In this document: positions 24,575 through 33,049 of the stretch, piece after piece
Position numbering within the stretch: position 1 is the first letter of the stretch
How the letters are laid out: every line of letters starts with the position of its first letter
NCBI GenBank assembly: GCA_017642585.1
Contig: JAGCOR010000020.1
Location: 52,714 to 116,713 of the forward strand
Length of the DNA: 64,000 nt
Reading direction: 5' to 3'
Origin: Alphaproteobacteria bacterium
GTDB lineage: Bacteria > Pseudomonadota > Alphaproteobacteria > Rs-D84
Position numbers and translations under genes: made by a program
Notes under the pieces: model-generated
Databases searched by the model: none
Told to the model about the DNA's origin: nothing
Seen by the model: the letters and a program-made list of their open reading frames with translations, nothing else

Positions 24575-25459
24575 ATGTTCGACACAAAAAAATTAAAAAC
24601 ATTCTCTTGGGTAAATGTTGGCAATCCAGACCATGAAGATTTTGAACGTTTGTTAACGGAATATAAAATCGATGAAGATAATATTATCGATATTTTGGAC
24701 CCTGATGAACAGCCACGAATTGAATTCGAAGATGATTACAAGGTTATAATCGTTCGTTTCCCTATTGCTAATCGAGAAATGGATACTACTTGGCACACCG
24801 AACCATTATGTATTATTTATTCAGATAAACGCGTTATTACTGTTTGTCGCAAAAGATGTGATTTGCTGGATAAGATTAAAGAAGAAGAAATGGTAAATCG
24901 CGAAACATTCATATTGAATATTATTTACTATATTGCTGAATCTTATCTGCGCGCATTAAAAGAATTAAATAAAAAAGTTGTAAATTCTAAAAAGGCATTA
25001 CAAGAAAAAATCCGCAAACAAGAATTGATGCAATTGCTGGAAGTTGAAAACGCTTATACGTTGTATATGGCTTCATTGAAAGGTAATGTTGCAGTTATGG
25101 ATAAAATCGATAAACTGCGCGGATTCGTCAAAGATGAAGATAACCAGGAATTATCTGAAGATGCACGAATCGAATTTAACCAGGCTATCGAAGTTGTAAC
25201 CAGTTACAGCAAAATGTTAAAATCTATCAAAGAAACATTTGAAAGCATCATTAACATTGATTCCAACACTTACATTAACCGTTTGACCATTTGGAACATT
25301 GTTTTAATGGTGCCAAGCGTTGTTGTTGGATATTATGGTATGAATGTCTCATTACCATATGCAAAACATTCCCACACTGCGTTGGTTATATTTATTTGCA
25401 TAATGGTATTACTGATTGGTTATGGGTTGTATACCATCGCTCGCAGACGCGTGTTTTAA
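24575..25459 (+). CDS. CorA-family Mg2+/divalent cation channel
   Basis: The 294-residue protein has a large acidic cytoplasmic domain rich in helices and two C-terminal membrane helices. The GMN signature closes the first helix (VVGYYGMNVSLPYA), followed by the second helix (LVIFICIMVLLIGYGLYTIA) and a basic end (ARRRVF). This is the standard CorA homopentamer architecture. AAAAGGAGA precedes the ATG. Zinc-transporting ZntB relatives share this signature, so the ion is not certain. No partner gene is apparent. Confidence 0.9.
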   Translation: MFDTKKLKTFSWVNVGNPDHEDFERLLTEYKIDEDNIIDILDPDEQPRIEFEDDYKVIIVRFPIANREMDTTWHTEPLCIIYSDKRVITVCRKRCDLLDKIKEEEMVNRETFILNIIYYIAESYLRALKELNKKVVNSKKALQEKIRKQELMQLLEVENAYTLYMASLKGNVAVMDKIDKLRGFVKDEDNQELSEDARIEFNQAIEVVTSYSKMLKSIKETFESIINIDSNTYINRLTIWNIVLMVPSVVVGYYGMNVSLPYAKHSHTALVIFICIMVLLIGYGLYTIARRRVF

Positions 25460-25472
25460 CAAAATATGTTGT

Positions 25473-25703
25473 TTAAAAGAAAGAAGAAATATCAAAATAT
25501 AAATATTTTGTGTCGCCTTCTGCATTTTGAATTTCTAAAACGTCTGAATTTTTGTTAGTCAGAGAATCTTTTACAAGATATTGGCTGACCGTTGTATAGC
25601 CATCATAATGATTTCTGACATATTCGTATTCTTCACTGACAGATTTAACAGGGATTAATTCTTCTGTTGTTCTTTTTGGGGCTGGTTTAAAAACACGTTC
25701 CAT
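25473..25703 (-). CDS. Small conserved-looking soluble protein, unknown
   Basis: The 76-residue product (start MERVFKPAPKRTTEELIPV) is rich in Tyr, Asp and Val and has no signal peptide, Cys or membrane helix. It follows adk by 4 bp on the same strand, so it is probably translated from the adk message. The close packing behind adk is the main argument that the frame is real. No family recognised. Confidence 0.5.
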   Translation of the reverse strand: MERVFKPAPKRTTEELIPVKSVSEEYEYVRNHYDGYTTVSQYLVKDSLTNKNSDVLEIQNAEGDTKYLYFDISSFF

Positions 25704-25707
25704 TTTT

Positions 25708-26262
25708 TTATCCTATGGTTTGTAATATGAAAGCAAAGTTAATATCTACATCGTCACTTGGTAATTTTAAATCAAAGAATTTAACATTGTCAACTGTTGC
25801 CAACCATTGTATTGCAGGCATAGTTGTTGATTTGAAAGATTCTATGCGTTTTTTTACGGCATTTTCATCCGCATCATCTTTGCGGTTGCCACCTTCTCTG
25901 ATACGTTTTTGAATGTGCGCAAACATTGTTTCTTCGCTGATGTTCAAAAACAAAACGCGAATATCAAATTTATCTGCATAATTATCAATCAGCCATTTGG
26001 CCTGGCCCAGTGTGCGTGGAAACCCATCCATAATAATATCTTGGTCGGTTGGAATATGCTTTGAAATAATTGGAAATAAATCTTCGTCTGACACCAATTC
26101 GCCACGTGTAATTTTTTGCGCTATTTCGGAATCAGCAGGCATATGACGTAAAATATCGCCCGCTTCGACATATTTATAATTATTTTGTTTTAATAATAAA
26201 TTGGCGAAAGTCCCCTTGCCTGAACCTTGGCCACCCATAAAAACTAACATTGTTGGTTTCAT
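25708..26262 (-). CDS. adk: Adenylate kinase
   Basis: The 184-residue nucleoside monophosphate kinase has a P-loop GGQGSGKGTFA (Gln replaces the usual Pro/Ala), YVEAGDILR for AMP binding and MDGFPRTLGQA. The LID is short, as shown by the missing zinc-type insertion around KRIREGGNRKDD, so this is the short-LID form. It converts AMP plus ATP to two ADP. It starts at 26262, with AAAGGTAA upstream. The rpsA unit upstream ends in a terminator, so adk has its own promoter in the short gap. Confidence 0.92.
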   Translation of the reverse strand: MKPTMLVFMGGQGSGKGTFANLLLKQNNYKYVEAGDILRHMPADSEIAQKITRGELVSDEDLFPIISKHIPTDQDIIMDGFPRTLGQAKWLIDNYADKFDIRVLFLNISEETMFAHIQKRIREGGNRKDDADENAVKKRIESFKSTTMPAIQWLATVDNVKFFDLKLPSDDVDINFAFILQTIG

Positions 26263-26303
26263 AATATTTACCTTTGGTTATTTAAGATAATTATTACATA
26301 AAA

Positions 26304-26337
26304 TAAAAAAAATCCCACATAAAAATGCGGGATTTTT
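26304..26337 (-). terminator. Intrinsic terminator of rpsA
   Basis: AAATCCCGCAT pairs with ATGTGGGATTT on the minus strand (one G-U), followed by seven T. The C-A mismatch on the plus strand indicates it works on the minus strand. Confidence 0.85.
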
Positions 26338-26361
26338 AATGCCAAAAACAACTAAAAATAA

Positions 26362-28050
26362 TTATTTTTTGCTGTTTTCGATTGCTGCACCCAAGATATC
26401 GCCCAAGAAGGAACCAGAGTCCGCTTCGTTAGCAAATTCTTTGACTGCTTGTTTTTCCAACGTTGTTTGCAATGCACGGATAGACAATTTAACATTGTTG
26501 CCGTCCACAGAAACAACAGATGCTTCTACGGAATCACCGACATTGTATTTAGATGTGTCTTGTTCAGCTTTTTCACGAGACAAATCTGTGCGGCGAATTG
26601 TTCCGCGGATGTCACCTGGCAAAGCCAAAATCAATTCATCTGGATTGATTTCAGAAACAGTTCCGCATACAACTGCACCTTTCTTGATAGATGTACTGTT
26701 GTTTTCAGCACTTTCTGTCAATTGTTTGATGCCCAATGTGATACGTTCTTTTTCTGGGTTGATATCCAAAATTTTAGCAGTAACTTCTTGGCCACGAACG
26801 AATTTTTTCAATTCTTCTTCGTCCAGTTTGTTCCAAGACAAATCGGAAATGTGAATCATACCGTCCAAATCAGGTGTCAAAGCGACAAACAAACCGAATT
26901 CAGTTGTGTTTTTGATTGGACCAGTGATAACATCACCGACTTTGTGAGATTCTGCAAATTCTTTCCATGGATTTGGTTGCAATTGTTTGTAACCCAAAGA
27001 AATACGACGTTTGTCTTGATCTATGTCTAAAACAACAACGTTGATTTCTTGACCATTTTGCAAAACTTTGCTTGGGTGAATATTTTTGTTTGTCCATGAC
27101 AATTCAGACATGTGGACCAAACCTTCGATATTGTTACCCAAATCAATGAATGCGCCGTAATCTGTCAAAGATACAACTTTACCGGAAACTGTATCACCGA
27201 TATTGAACGCTTTGGAAGCTGTTTCCCAAGGATCTTCTTCCAATTGTTTAATACCCAATGAAATACGGTGAGATTCTGGATCAAATTGAATAACTTTGAC
27301 TGTGATTTTTTCACCAACATGAACCAATTCACGTGGATGATTGATACGTTTCCAAGACAAATCTGTTACGTGCAACAAACCGTCAACACCACCCAAATCA
27401 ACGAATACACCGTAATCTGTGATGTTTTTGACTGTTCCTTCCAATACAGCGCCCAATGAAATGTTTTTCATAGCTTCTTTCTGGGCAGCTGCGATAGTAT
27501 CAGCCTGGATTGCACGACGGGATACAATTGCGTTTGTGCGCAAAGCATCCATTTTCAAAATACGGAATTTGTCTTTCAAACCAATCAAAGATTTTGCATC
27601 ACGCACAGGTTTATGATCAACCTGGGATGATGGCATAAATGCGAATACACCGTTGATATCCACTGTATAACCACCGCGGACAACATCGATAATTGTACCT
27701 TCTGGGTCGATACCTTCGGCAACGGTTTTTTCCAAATCTTTCCATGCTTTTTCAGCACGAGCTTTTGTATAAGACAGAACTGCAGTTCCTTCGCGAGATT
27801 CATAACGTTCAACAAAAACGTCAATGATATCACCAACAGATGGAACAGATGCGCCGAATTCTTTTAATGGAATACGACCTTCTGATTTCAAACCAACATC
27901 AACGAAAGCGAAATCGCCACGGATGTCTTTCACAGTTCCTTTGGTTGCATAACCCTGCAAAGTTTCTTGTGTGCCATAGTTTTTATCAAACAATTGGACG
28001 AAATCTTCGCCGGATAATGGATTAAATAAATCTTTGGATAAATCTTTCAT
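26362..28050 (-). CDS. rpsA: 30S ribosomal protein S1
   Basis: The 562-residue protein has six S1 RNA-binding repeats, at roughly 34-100, 118-183, 204-272, 289-359, 376-445 and 463-528. Examples are VKNITDYGVFVDLGGVDGLL and VVSLTDYGAFIDLGNNIEGL. It recruits mRNA to the 30S subunit. Length and repeat number match Gram-negative S1. There is no Shine-Dalgarno before the ATG (AACTTTGTTAAATTCTT upstream), as known for E. coli rpsA, whose own protein controls its translation. A structured leader precedes it (28051-28182). Confidence 0.97.
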   Translation of the reverse strand: MKDLSKDLFNPLSGEDFVQLFDKNYGTQETLQGYATKGTVKDIRGDFAFVDVGLKSEGRIPLKEFGASVPSVGDIIDVFVERYESREGTAVLSYTKARAEKAWKDLEKTVAEGIDPEGTIIDVVRGGYTVDINGVFAFMPSSQVDHKPVRDAKSLIGLKDKFRILKMDALRTNAIVSRRAIQADTIAAAQKEAMKNISLGAVLEGTVKNITDYGVFVDLGGVDGLLHVTDLSWKRINHPRELVHVGEKITVKVIQFDPESHRISLGIKQLEEDPWETASKAFNIGDTVSGKVVSLTDYGAFIDLGNNIEGLVHMSELSWTNKNIHPSKVLQNGQEINVVVLDIDQDKRRISLGYKQLQPNPWKEFAESHKVGDVITGPIKNTTEFGLFVALTPDLDGMIHISDLSWNKLDEEELKKFVRGQEVTAKILDINPEKERITLGIKQLTESAENNSTSIKKGAVVCGTVSEINPDELILALPGDIRGTIRRTDLSREKAEQDTSKYNVGDSVEASVVSVDGNNVKLSIRALQTTLEKQAVKEFANEADSGSFLGDILGAAIENSKK

Positions 28051-28182
28051 AAGAATTTAACAAAGTTTGCCATCGTCATATTTATATTTAGCAAAGACGA
28101 GGTCTTGTGGGGTTAATCGGACTGATTCCACGCCCACCCGTGAAATCCAGCGTATTATATAGAGTTTTTTTAGAAAAAGCAA
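28051..28182 (-). promoter_or_regulatory. rpsA promoter and structured 5' leader
   Basis: Minus strand: a TATAAT box at 28159-28154 has a weak TTGCTT 17 bp upstream (28182-28177). The predicted ~95-nt leader holds two nested hairpins, GTGGG/CCCAC (28137-28133 with 28111-28107) enclosing AATC/GATT, followed by AAGAC-CTC-GTCTT (28106-28094). No Shine-Dalgarno separates this from the ATG. The arrangement suggests a cis-acting site for S1 autoregulation, inferred by analogy with E. coli. Confidence 0.5.
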
Positions 28183-28270
28183 GAAATATTAAGTTTTTTT
28201 AAACATTTATTGATAATGGTATTTTTTATGTTAAATTGATAATAGCGGTTGGAAGTAAAAAAGGTTAAAA

Positions 28271-28879
28271 ATGGCAGAAAAATCAAAACATTTAGATATC
28301 AAAATTGCTTTGTGTGTGGTATTGGCATGTGGAATTGCTTTAGGCATAATAGACCATAGATATAAAAAACAAGAAAAACAAAAAGAAATTGCCCGTCAGG
28401 AACAGCGCGGAAAAGATTTTGCAAATTACATCATAGAAGATACACAAAAATGGGTGGCTGAAAATCAAGAGGTTGATAAAATAACACAACAGGCCCAAGA
28501 ATATATCAATAATCCAACAGAATATGATGAACAAATAAATAAATTAGTCCAAGATTCAACTAAATACGCAAATGCTATATTTCGTGATGCAGGTGTTATA
28601 AATAATTTAGATTTAGTTCAAAAAAGAACGGTTCCTTTTGAAGAAGCAATTGAATTTATAAATGCACAAAAACCTGAATACCCAAGTGTTCGTAAAAAAC
28701 CAGAATTACACATAGAATATGATGGGTTTGGTGAGATGATATCTTGGGTGGAATATGTCCCAAAAGATACAATTACGGAATATAATACCAGCCCTGCCCG
28801 TATTATGAAAATTAACAAACGGCATTTGCGTAATATTTCTTTGGATTTGGCAACGCGTCGTGCCGGCAAAAGACGTTAA
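28271..28879 (+). CDS. N-terminally membrane-anchored helical protein, unknown
   Basis: The 202-residue protein has one membrane helix at about 10-28 (IKIALCVVLACGIALGIID). A charged helical region follows (about 30-105, KKQEKQKEIARQEQRGKDFANYI), then a C-terminal part with several prolines and a basic end (RRAGKRR). No Cys occurs outside the helix. AAAAAGG precedes the ATG. It is divergent from rpsA and convergent with thyA, with a terminator between. Function is unknown. Confidence 0.65.
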   Translation: MAEKSKHLDIKIALCVVLACGIALGIIDHRYKKQEKQKEIARQEQRGKDFANYIIEDTQKWVAENQEVDKITQQAQEYINNPTEYDEQINKLVQDSTKYANAIFRDAGVINNLDLVQKRTVPFEEAIEFINAQKPEYPSVRKKPELHIEYDGFGEMISWVEYVPKDTITEYNTSPARIMKINKRHLRNISLDLATRRAGKRR

Positions 28880-28883
28880 AAAT

Positions 28884-28909
28884 AAAACCCCACTTTTGTG
28901 GGGTTTTTA
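28884..28909. terminator. Intrinsic terminator between convergent genes
   Basis: AAAACCCCAC pairs with GTGGGGTTTT around a 4-nt loop, followed by a T-run on the plus strand. Confidence 0.85.
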
Positions 28910-28910
28910 A

Positions 28911-29870
28911 TTATCTGGCAACATCACCTTGTAATTTTTCGTGACAGATATAATCTTTCAATTTATATCCATCTTTGGCGGTCCAATTCAATATGCCATT
29001 CCAATTTTCATTTGGAATTTCCATTGTTGGCAATTTGTGTGGTTCGCGTTTTAATTGTTCTTTGACCTGGGGAATGTGATTTTCATAAATATGAACGTCA
29101 CCTAAATTGCCACGCAATACACCCGGTTCATAGCCCAATTCTTTCGCCAGCAACAATAACAACATAGCATACGATGCGATATTAAATGGAACGCCCAAGA
29201 ACATGTCGCACGAACGTTGGTTCCATATCAAATTGACCTTGTTGTCGTGAATCAAGATTTGCCATGAATAATGGCATGGAGGCAAAGCCATTTTTGGTTG
29301 TGCCAAAGGATTCCAGGCACTGACAATCAAACGACGATCGTTTGGATTTTTCTTGGCTGTTTCAATAACATTTTTAACCTGATCAAATCCAGGATTTTTA
29401 AGGTCATAGTTTTCTGTTGGGTTATCAGGATTCCATTTATAAGGACTGCCAAAATGACGCCATTGATAACCATAAATTGGACCTAAATCTCTGGTTTCGT
29501 TCATAGTTTCGTTTTGTAATTCTTTTTCGCGGTCAGCGGTCAATGCCTTGGCACCCAATTTGCGTGCTTCTTCCATTTTTTTGTGTTCGAACACAGGTTT
29601 CCATGCGTCTATATTTGCCCATTCATCCCAAATATGACAGCCACGATCTTGATACCATTGTTTATCGGTGATTCCTTTGATAAAACCTTCCAATTCAACG
29701 AAGATTGTTTTTGGTGGCATCTTTTTAGTTGTGATAAGTGGAAAACCATCTTTCATATCATGTGTAAATGTTGCGCCCCATGGAATACGAATTGTTGGGA
29801 TGCCTGTGCGATTATCGGATTTTGTGCCATTTGTCAGGCAATTATCCAAAATGTCTAAATATTGTTTCAT
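28911..29870 (-). CDS. thyA: Thymidylate synthase (ThyA type)
   Basis: The 319-residue enzyme makes dTMP from dUMP with methylene-THF. It has RTGIPTIRIPWGATF near the N-terminus, the catalytic Cys in LPPCHYSWQ, NQRSCDMFLGVPFNIASYA, and the GDVHIYENH segment. It is about 50 residues longer than E. coli ThyA because of an insertion before the catalytic half (about 85-150, including KKMEEARKLGAKALTADREK). Several other bacterial ThyA share such an insertion. The ATG at 29870 is preferred over 29954, because GGAAGAAAGG lies directly upstream and homology starts at QYLDIL. Confidence 0.95.
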   Translation of the reverse strand: MKQYLDILDNCLTNGTKSDNRTGIPTIRIPWGATFTHDMKDGFPLITTKKMPPKTIFVELEGFIKGITDKQWYQDRGCHIWDEWANIDAWKPVFEHKKMEEARKLGAKALTADREKELQNETMNETRDLGPIYGYQWRHFGSPYKWNPDNPTENYDLKNPGFDQVKNVIETAKKNPNDRRLIVSAWNPLAQPKMALPPCHYSWQILIHDNKVNLIWNQRSCDMFLGVPFNIASYAMLLLLLAKELGYEPGVLRGNLGDVHIYENHIPQVKEQLKREPHKLPTMEIPNENWNGILNWTAKDGYKLKDYICHEKLQGDVAR

Positions 29871-29955
29871 GACCTTTCTTCCTTTCGTTTTTGCTACATC
29901 CCCTGTCCCGTTTGTTTCCAAGCTTTTTGTAGCAAAAACAGGAATTTTAGTCAAT

Positions 29956-29985
29956 AAAAAAATGCCCGCTTGCGCGGGCTTTTAA
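29956..29985 (-). terminator. Intrinsic terminator of the 340-residue protein gene
   Basis: GCCCGC-TTGC-GCGGGC (29964-29979), with a seven-base T-run on the minus strand. Confidence 0.85.
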
Positions 29986-29986
29986 A

Positions 29987-31009
29987 TTACAGTGTATTTG
30001 GATGAATTTGGTCATAAACTTTAGACAAAATACGTTTTCTTGTTTCTTGGTATTTTTGTTCTGTTTCATCAACATATTGTTTGTCAAGTGATGCAAAATT
30101 TTTCTTGGCACTAACTACAACTTGACTTAAAGTACGCAGATGTCTTTGTGCTTTCAAAACCAGATTTTTGTTGTCTTCTTCGCGTTTGTATTCTGCCATT
30201 ATGTCGTGGGTATTTGATTTGCCCGCAACATAATAGAATCTTTTAGACAAAGCGATACATATATCAAATATTTTATTAAATGCAATAACTTCTTTATCTG
30301 TGATACATTGTTGTTTTGCCTTGGATTCTGTGGATGGTTTTGCGCCATATGTAAGGACTTGTTTGACTGTTATAGAATCATCAGCTTGTTGGATGTTTGT
30401 TATTTCACGGTCAATAATGTCTTTCTTGTAAATTGTTGGTAACAATTTTCTGATAGTTTCAATTTGTTGAAGTGTGCTGTCCAATTCTGTTGTATCAAAA
30501 CGATCATAAGATGTCACATTATTCATTGCTTCTGTGAACAAAGATTGTACATATGTGTCGGAATCTTCTGTTTTTACAACTGTATGCATCCCATTGTGGT
30601 TTTGGATTGCACTGCGATAACGCTTTGGTATTGTATCATATTTGTCGTCGTTAATAAATTTATATGTTTTGTTTTCAGGAAGGGTCGTTGAAATAAAATC
30701 AACTATGGTGCCAAACAAAGCCCCCCAATGTAATAATTTATTGCGTGGTGTTTCTTTGTCATATGGCTTTAATAATTGTGTTTTATCATTGTATATGTCA
30801 GTGATAAGCTCCTTAATCGTTTCTTCGACAATATGCGGATACGTATTACGAAATTCGTCTTTGTTTATCATATGTCGTGGTAAATCATTTATTTTTATAC
30901 GTGTCGCCAGATATTCAGTTGGGGTTATCAACTTAGTTCTGTTGATAATATATTGACCATTTTCACGTAAATGTTTGTTTTCTTTGATTTTATTCATAAT
31001 TCTGGACAT
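29987..31009 (-). CDS. Hypothetical soluble helical protein
   Basis: The 340-residue protein has no signal peptide or membrane helix. It is rich in Lys, Thr, Asp and Ile and appears mostly helical, ending in a basic C-terminus (KRILSKVYDQIHPNTL). I recognise no family or catalytic motif. The ATG at 31009 has AAAGGAA 8 nt upstream and is preferred over a longer frame from 31099. A near-consensus promoter and a clean terminator mark it as a single, probably well-expressed gene. Its isolation among housekeeping genes gives no hint to function. Confidence 0.65.
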   Translation of the reverse strand: MSRIMNKIKENKHLRENGQYIINRTKLITPTEYLATRIKINDLPRHMINKDEFRNTYPHIVEETIKELITDIYNDKTQLLKPYDKETPRNKLLHWGALFGTIVDFISTTLPENKTYKFINDDKYDTIPKRYRSAIQNHNGMHTVVKTEDSDTYVQSLFTEAMNNVTSYDRFDTTELDSTLQQIETIRKLLPTIYKKDIIDREITNIQQADDSITVKQVLTYGAKPSTESKAKQQCITDKEVIAFNKIFDICIALSKRFYYVAGKSNTHDIMAEYKREEDNKNLVLKAQRHLRTLSQVVVSAKKNFASLDKQYVDETEQKYQETRKRILSKVYDQIHPNTL

Positions 31010-31040
31010 AAATAAATTCCTTTGGTTTTTTGTTAAGGTT

Positions 31041-31068
31041 ATTATAGACAAAACATAACCAATGTCAA
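31041..31068 (-). promoter_or_regulatory. Near-consensus sigma-70 promoter
   Basis: TTGACA (31068-31063), a 16-bp spacer and TATAAT (31046-31041) on the minus strand, 31 bp upstream of the gene at 31009. Confidence 0.7.
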
Positions 31069-31087
31069 GTAGTATGTTGTCAACCAA

Positions 31088-31110
31088 GAAACCGCCCATT
31101 TGGGCGGTTC
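31088..31110 (-). terminator. Intrinsic terminator of tig
   Basis: ACCGCCC-ATTT-GGGCGGT (31091-31108). The T-tract on the minus strand is short (TTTCTT), so it may be partial. Confidence 0.65.
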
Positions 31111-31131
31111 TGTTCGTTTATAAATATAAAC

Positions 31132-32430
31132 TTATTTTGCTGTTGCCACTTTGAATAATTCGTCTGCTGGAACAGATTTTTCTTTCTGTTTTACGCGTGT
31201 CAACATTGCATCCAATGCTTTTCTTTCGAACAGCATTCCGCGCAACATAGTAACAGCATTTTGATTTTTGTTATAAAATTCAAAAATCTGTTTTGGATCT
31301 GGATATCTGGATGCTTCATCCCAGATTGCTTTCTGCAAATCGTCGCGTGTAACTTCGACTTTGTTCTGGGTGCCCCATTCTGCCAAGATAAGACCCAATT
31401 TTACACGGCGTTCTGCATCTTTGCGTTCTTTTTTGTCATCCCATTTATGATCGTGGCCGTGTTCAGCATTGTGATGGTCGTGTTCTGCTTTGGCCATTTC
31501 ATATTCTTGTTCGACCAAAGTTTCTGGTAAATCCATTTTAACTTTGTCCGCCAAAGTGTCCAACAATTCATTACGCATATCGCGTTGTGCCGCTTCTTCG
31601 TATTGATTGTTGATTATGCCACGGATGTGTTCTTTCAATTTTTCAACAGATTCTTGACCAACTTGTTTTGCCAATTCATCGTTCAATTCAGGCAAAATGT
31701 GATGGCGAACTTCGTGAACAAAAACTTCAAATCTGGCATCTTTGCCGGCCAAATTTTCCGCATGATAATCTGCAGGGAATTTAACATTTACATCAAATTT
31801 ATCACCGCTTTTATGACCGATAACTTGATCTTCGAATCCTGGGATAAATGCACCAGAACCCAAAATCAAATGATGTTTAGATGCTTCGCCGCCTTCGAAA
31901 GCGTCTTTGCCGATAAATCCTTTGAAATCGATAACTGCGACGTCACCGGATTTAGCTTTGTATTTTTCATCTTGTTTTTCAGCAACACTGCGTGCTTTTC
32001 TGATGTTTTCCAATGCAACATCAACTTCTTTTTCGTCCAATTTAGCAACTTTCTTGGTTACTGTGATTTTATCTAAATCGATTGCAGGCAAAGTTGGCAA
32101 AATATCAAATTCCATAGAATATTCGACATCTTTACCGATTTCCCAACCGTCTAAATCAATTTTTGGTTGTCCAGCCAAACGGATGTGTTTTTCAGCCAAA
32201 TAATTGTTCATATCATTGTTTAATGCTTTATCAATAGCTTCGCCGTATGCAGATGCATTGTATTTTTGACGTAAAACATTTAATGGAATATGTCCAGGGC
32301 GAAAACCAGCGATTTTTGCGGTTTTGCCGAATTCTGTCAAAACTTCGTCAGCCATTTTTTGAATTTCATCCGCGGCAATTTTGCCGTTCACAGAATAATG
32401 TAAATCTTTGATTTTTTCTTTTGTAAACAT
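31132..32430 (-). CDS. tig: Trigger factor
   Basis: The 432-residue ribosome-associated chaperone and peptidyl-prolyl isomerase has the ribosome-binding signature GFRPGHIPLNVLRQKY at about 42-57. A central FKBP domain (about 155-245, KSGDVAVIDFKGFIGKDAFEGG) and a helical C-terminal chaperone domain follow. The latter includes a His-rich stretch (EHDHHNAEHGHDHKWDDKK). Trigger factor normally has no His-rich insert of this type that I recall; it may bind metal. AAAGGATG precedes the ATG. clpP and clpX, the common neighbours, are not present. Confidence 0.95.
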   Translation of the reverse strand: MFTKEKIKDLHYSVNGKIAADEIQKMADEVLTEFGKTAKIAGFRPGHIPLNVLRQKYNASAYGEAIDKALNNDMNNYLAEKHIRLAGQPKIDLDGWEIGKDVEYSMEFDILPTLPAIDLDKITVTKKVAKLDEKEVDVALENIRKARSVAEKQDEKYKAKSGDVAVIDFKGFIGKDAFEGGEASKHHLILGSGAFIPGFEDQVIGHKSGDKFDVNVKFPADYHAENLAGKDARFEVFVHEVRHHILPELNDELAKQVGQESVEKLKEHIRGIINNQYEEAAQRDMRNELLDTLADKVKMDLPETLVEQEYEMAKAEHDHHNAEHGHDHKWDDKKERKDAERRVKLGLILAEWGTQNKVEVTRDDLQKAIWDEASRYPDPKQIFEFYNKNQNAVTMLRGMLFERKALDAMLTRVKQKEKSVPADELFKVATAK

Positions 32431-32521
32431 AAATTCATCCTTTGGATATGTGTAAGCTGTGCGTGATTATACATGTATTTTTTTCAAAATTCAACATAAA
32501 CCTTTATGAAAATACGCCGTA

Positions 32522-33022
32522 TTATCTTTCGTTTAATCGCGCCATTGCCCATTCGGTCAGGGTTCTTCTGTTTTCTATGATTTTTCGTTCGATTAAATCG
32601 CGATTTTGATAATCGTGTTTGTTTTGATAATAATAATATTGGTCTACCAATGTTTTATCCAAATCCATCAATTTAAATGCGACACTATCATTGTATTGAA
32701 TTGGTGGCAACCATGGCATTGTTCTTAAAAATTCTGGGTTAAATCTCAATTCAAAAATTTCGCCGTCACCGTGGCTGACATCGCATGCCATCCAATTATT
32801 TCCAAACATATAATACTTTTCTGGGTAAATTTTATGAACTTTTAAAGTATCCGTGAAATTTACAACCAATTCTGTGTCCTGGTTGATAAATTTACAGTAT
32901 CTTTGTGTAACATAACCTGGTTTTACAGGTTCTTGTGCGTTCGCATTGTTAAGTGCAAACAATCCGGTCAGGGATAAAGTCCCAGCACGTAACCAATTAC
33001 GAATTTTTTTGTTTTTCATCAT
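32522..33022 (-). CDS. Secreted protein, unknown
   Basis: The 166-residue protein has a signal peptide (KIRNWLRAGTLSLTGLFALNNANA, cleavage before QEP). A mature domain follows with two Cys (RYCKF, ACDVS) that could form a disulfide, an aromatic segment (QYYYYQNKHDYQ) and a basic C-terminus. The start has tandem ATG codons with GAGG upstream. It lies 27 bp after the gene at 33050-33937 and is likely co-transcribed. No family recognised. Confidence 0.65.
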   Translation of the reverse strand: MMKNKKIRNWLRAGTLSLTGLFALNNANAQEPVKPGYVTQRYCKFINQDTELVVNFTDTLKVHKIYPEKYYMFGNNWMACDVSHGDGEIFELRFNPEFLRTMPWLPPIQYNDSVAFKLMDLDKTLVDQYYYYQNKHDYQNRDLIERKIIENRRTLTEWAMARLNER

Positions 33023-33049
33023 TAACCTCGTTTGTTTGGGTTTCCTAAA

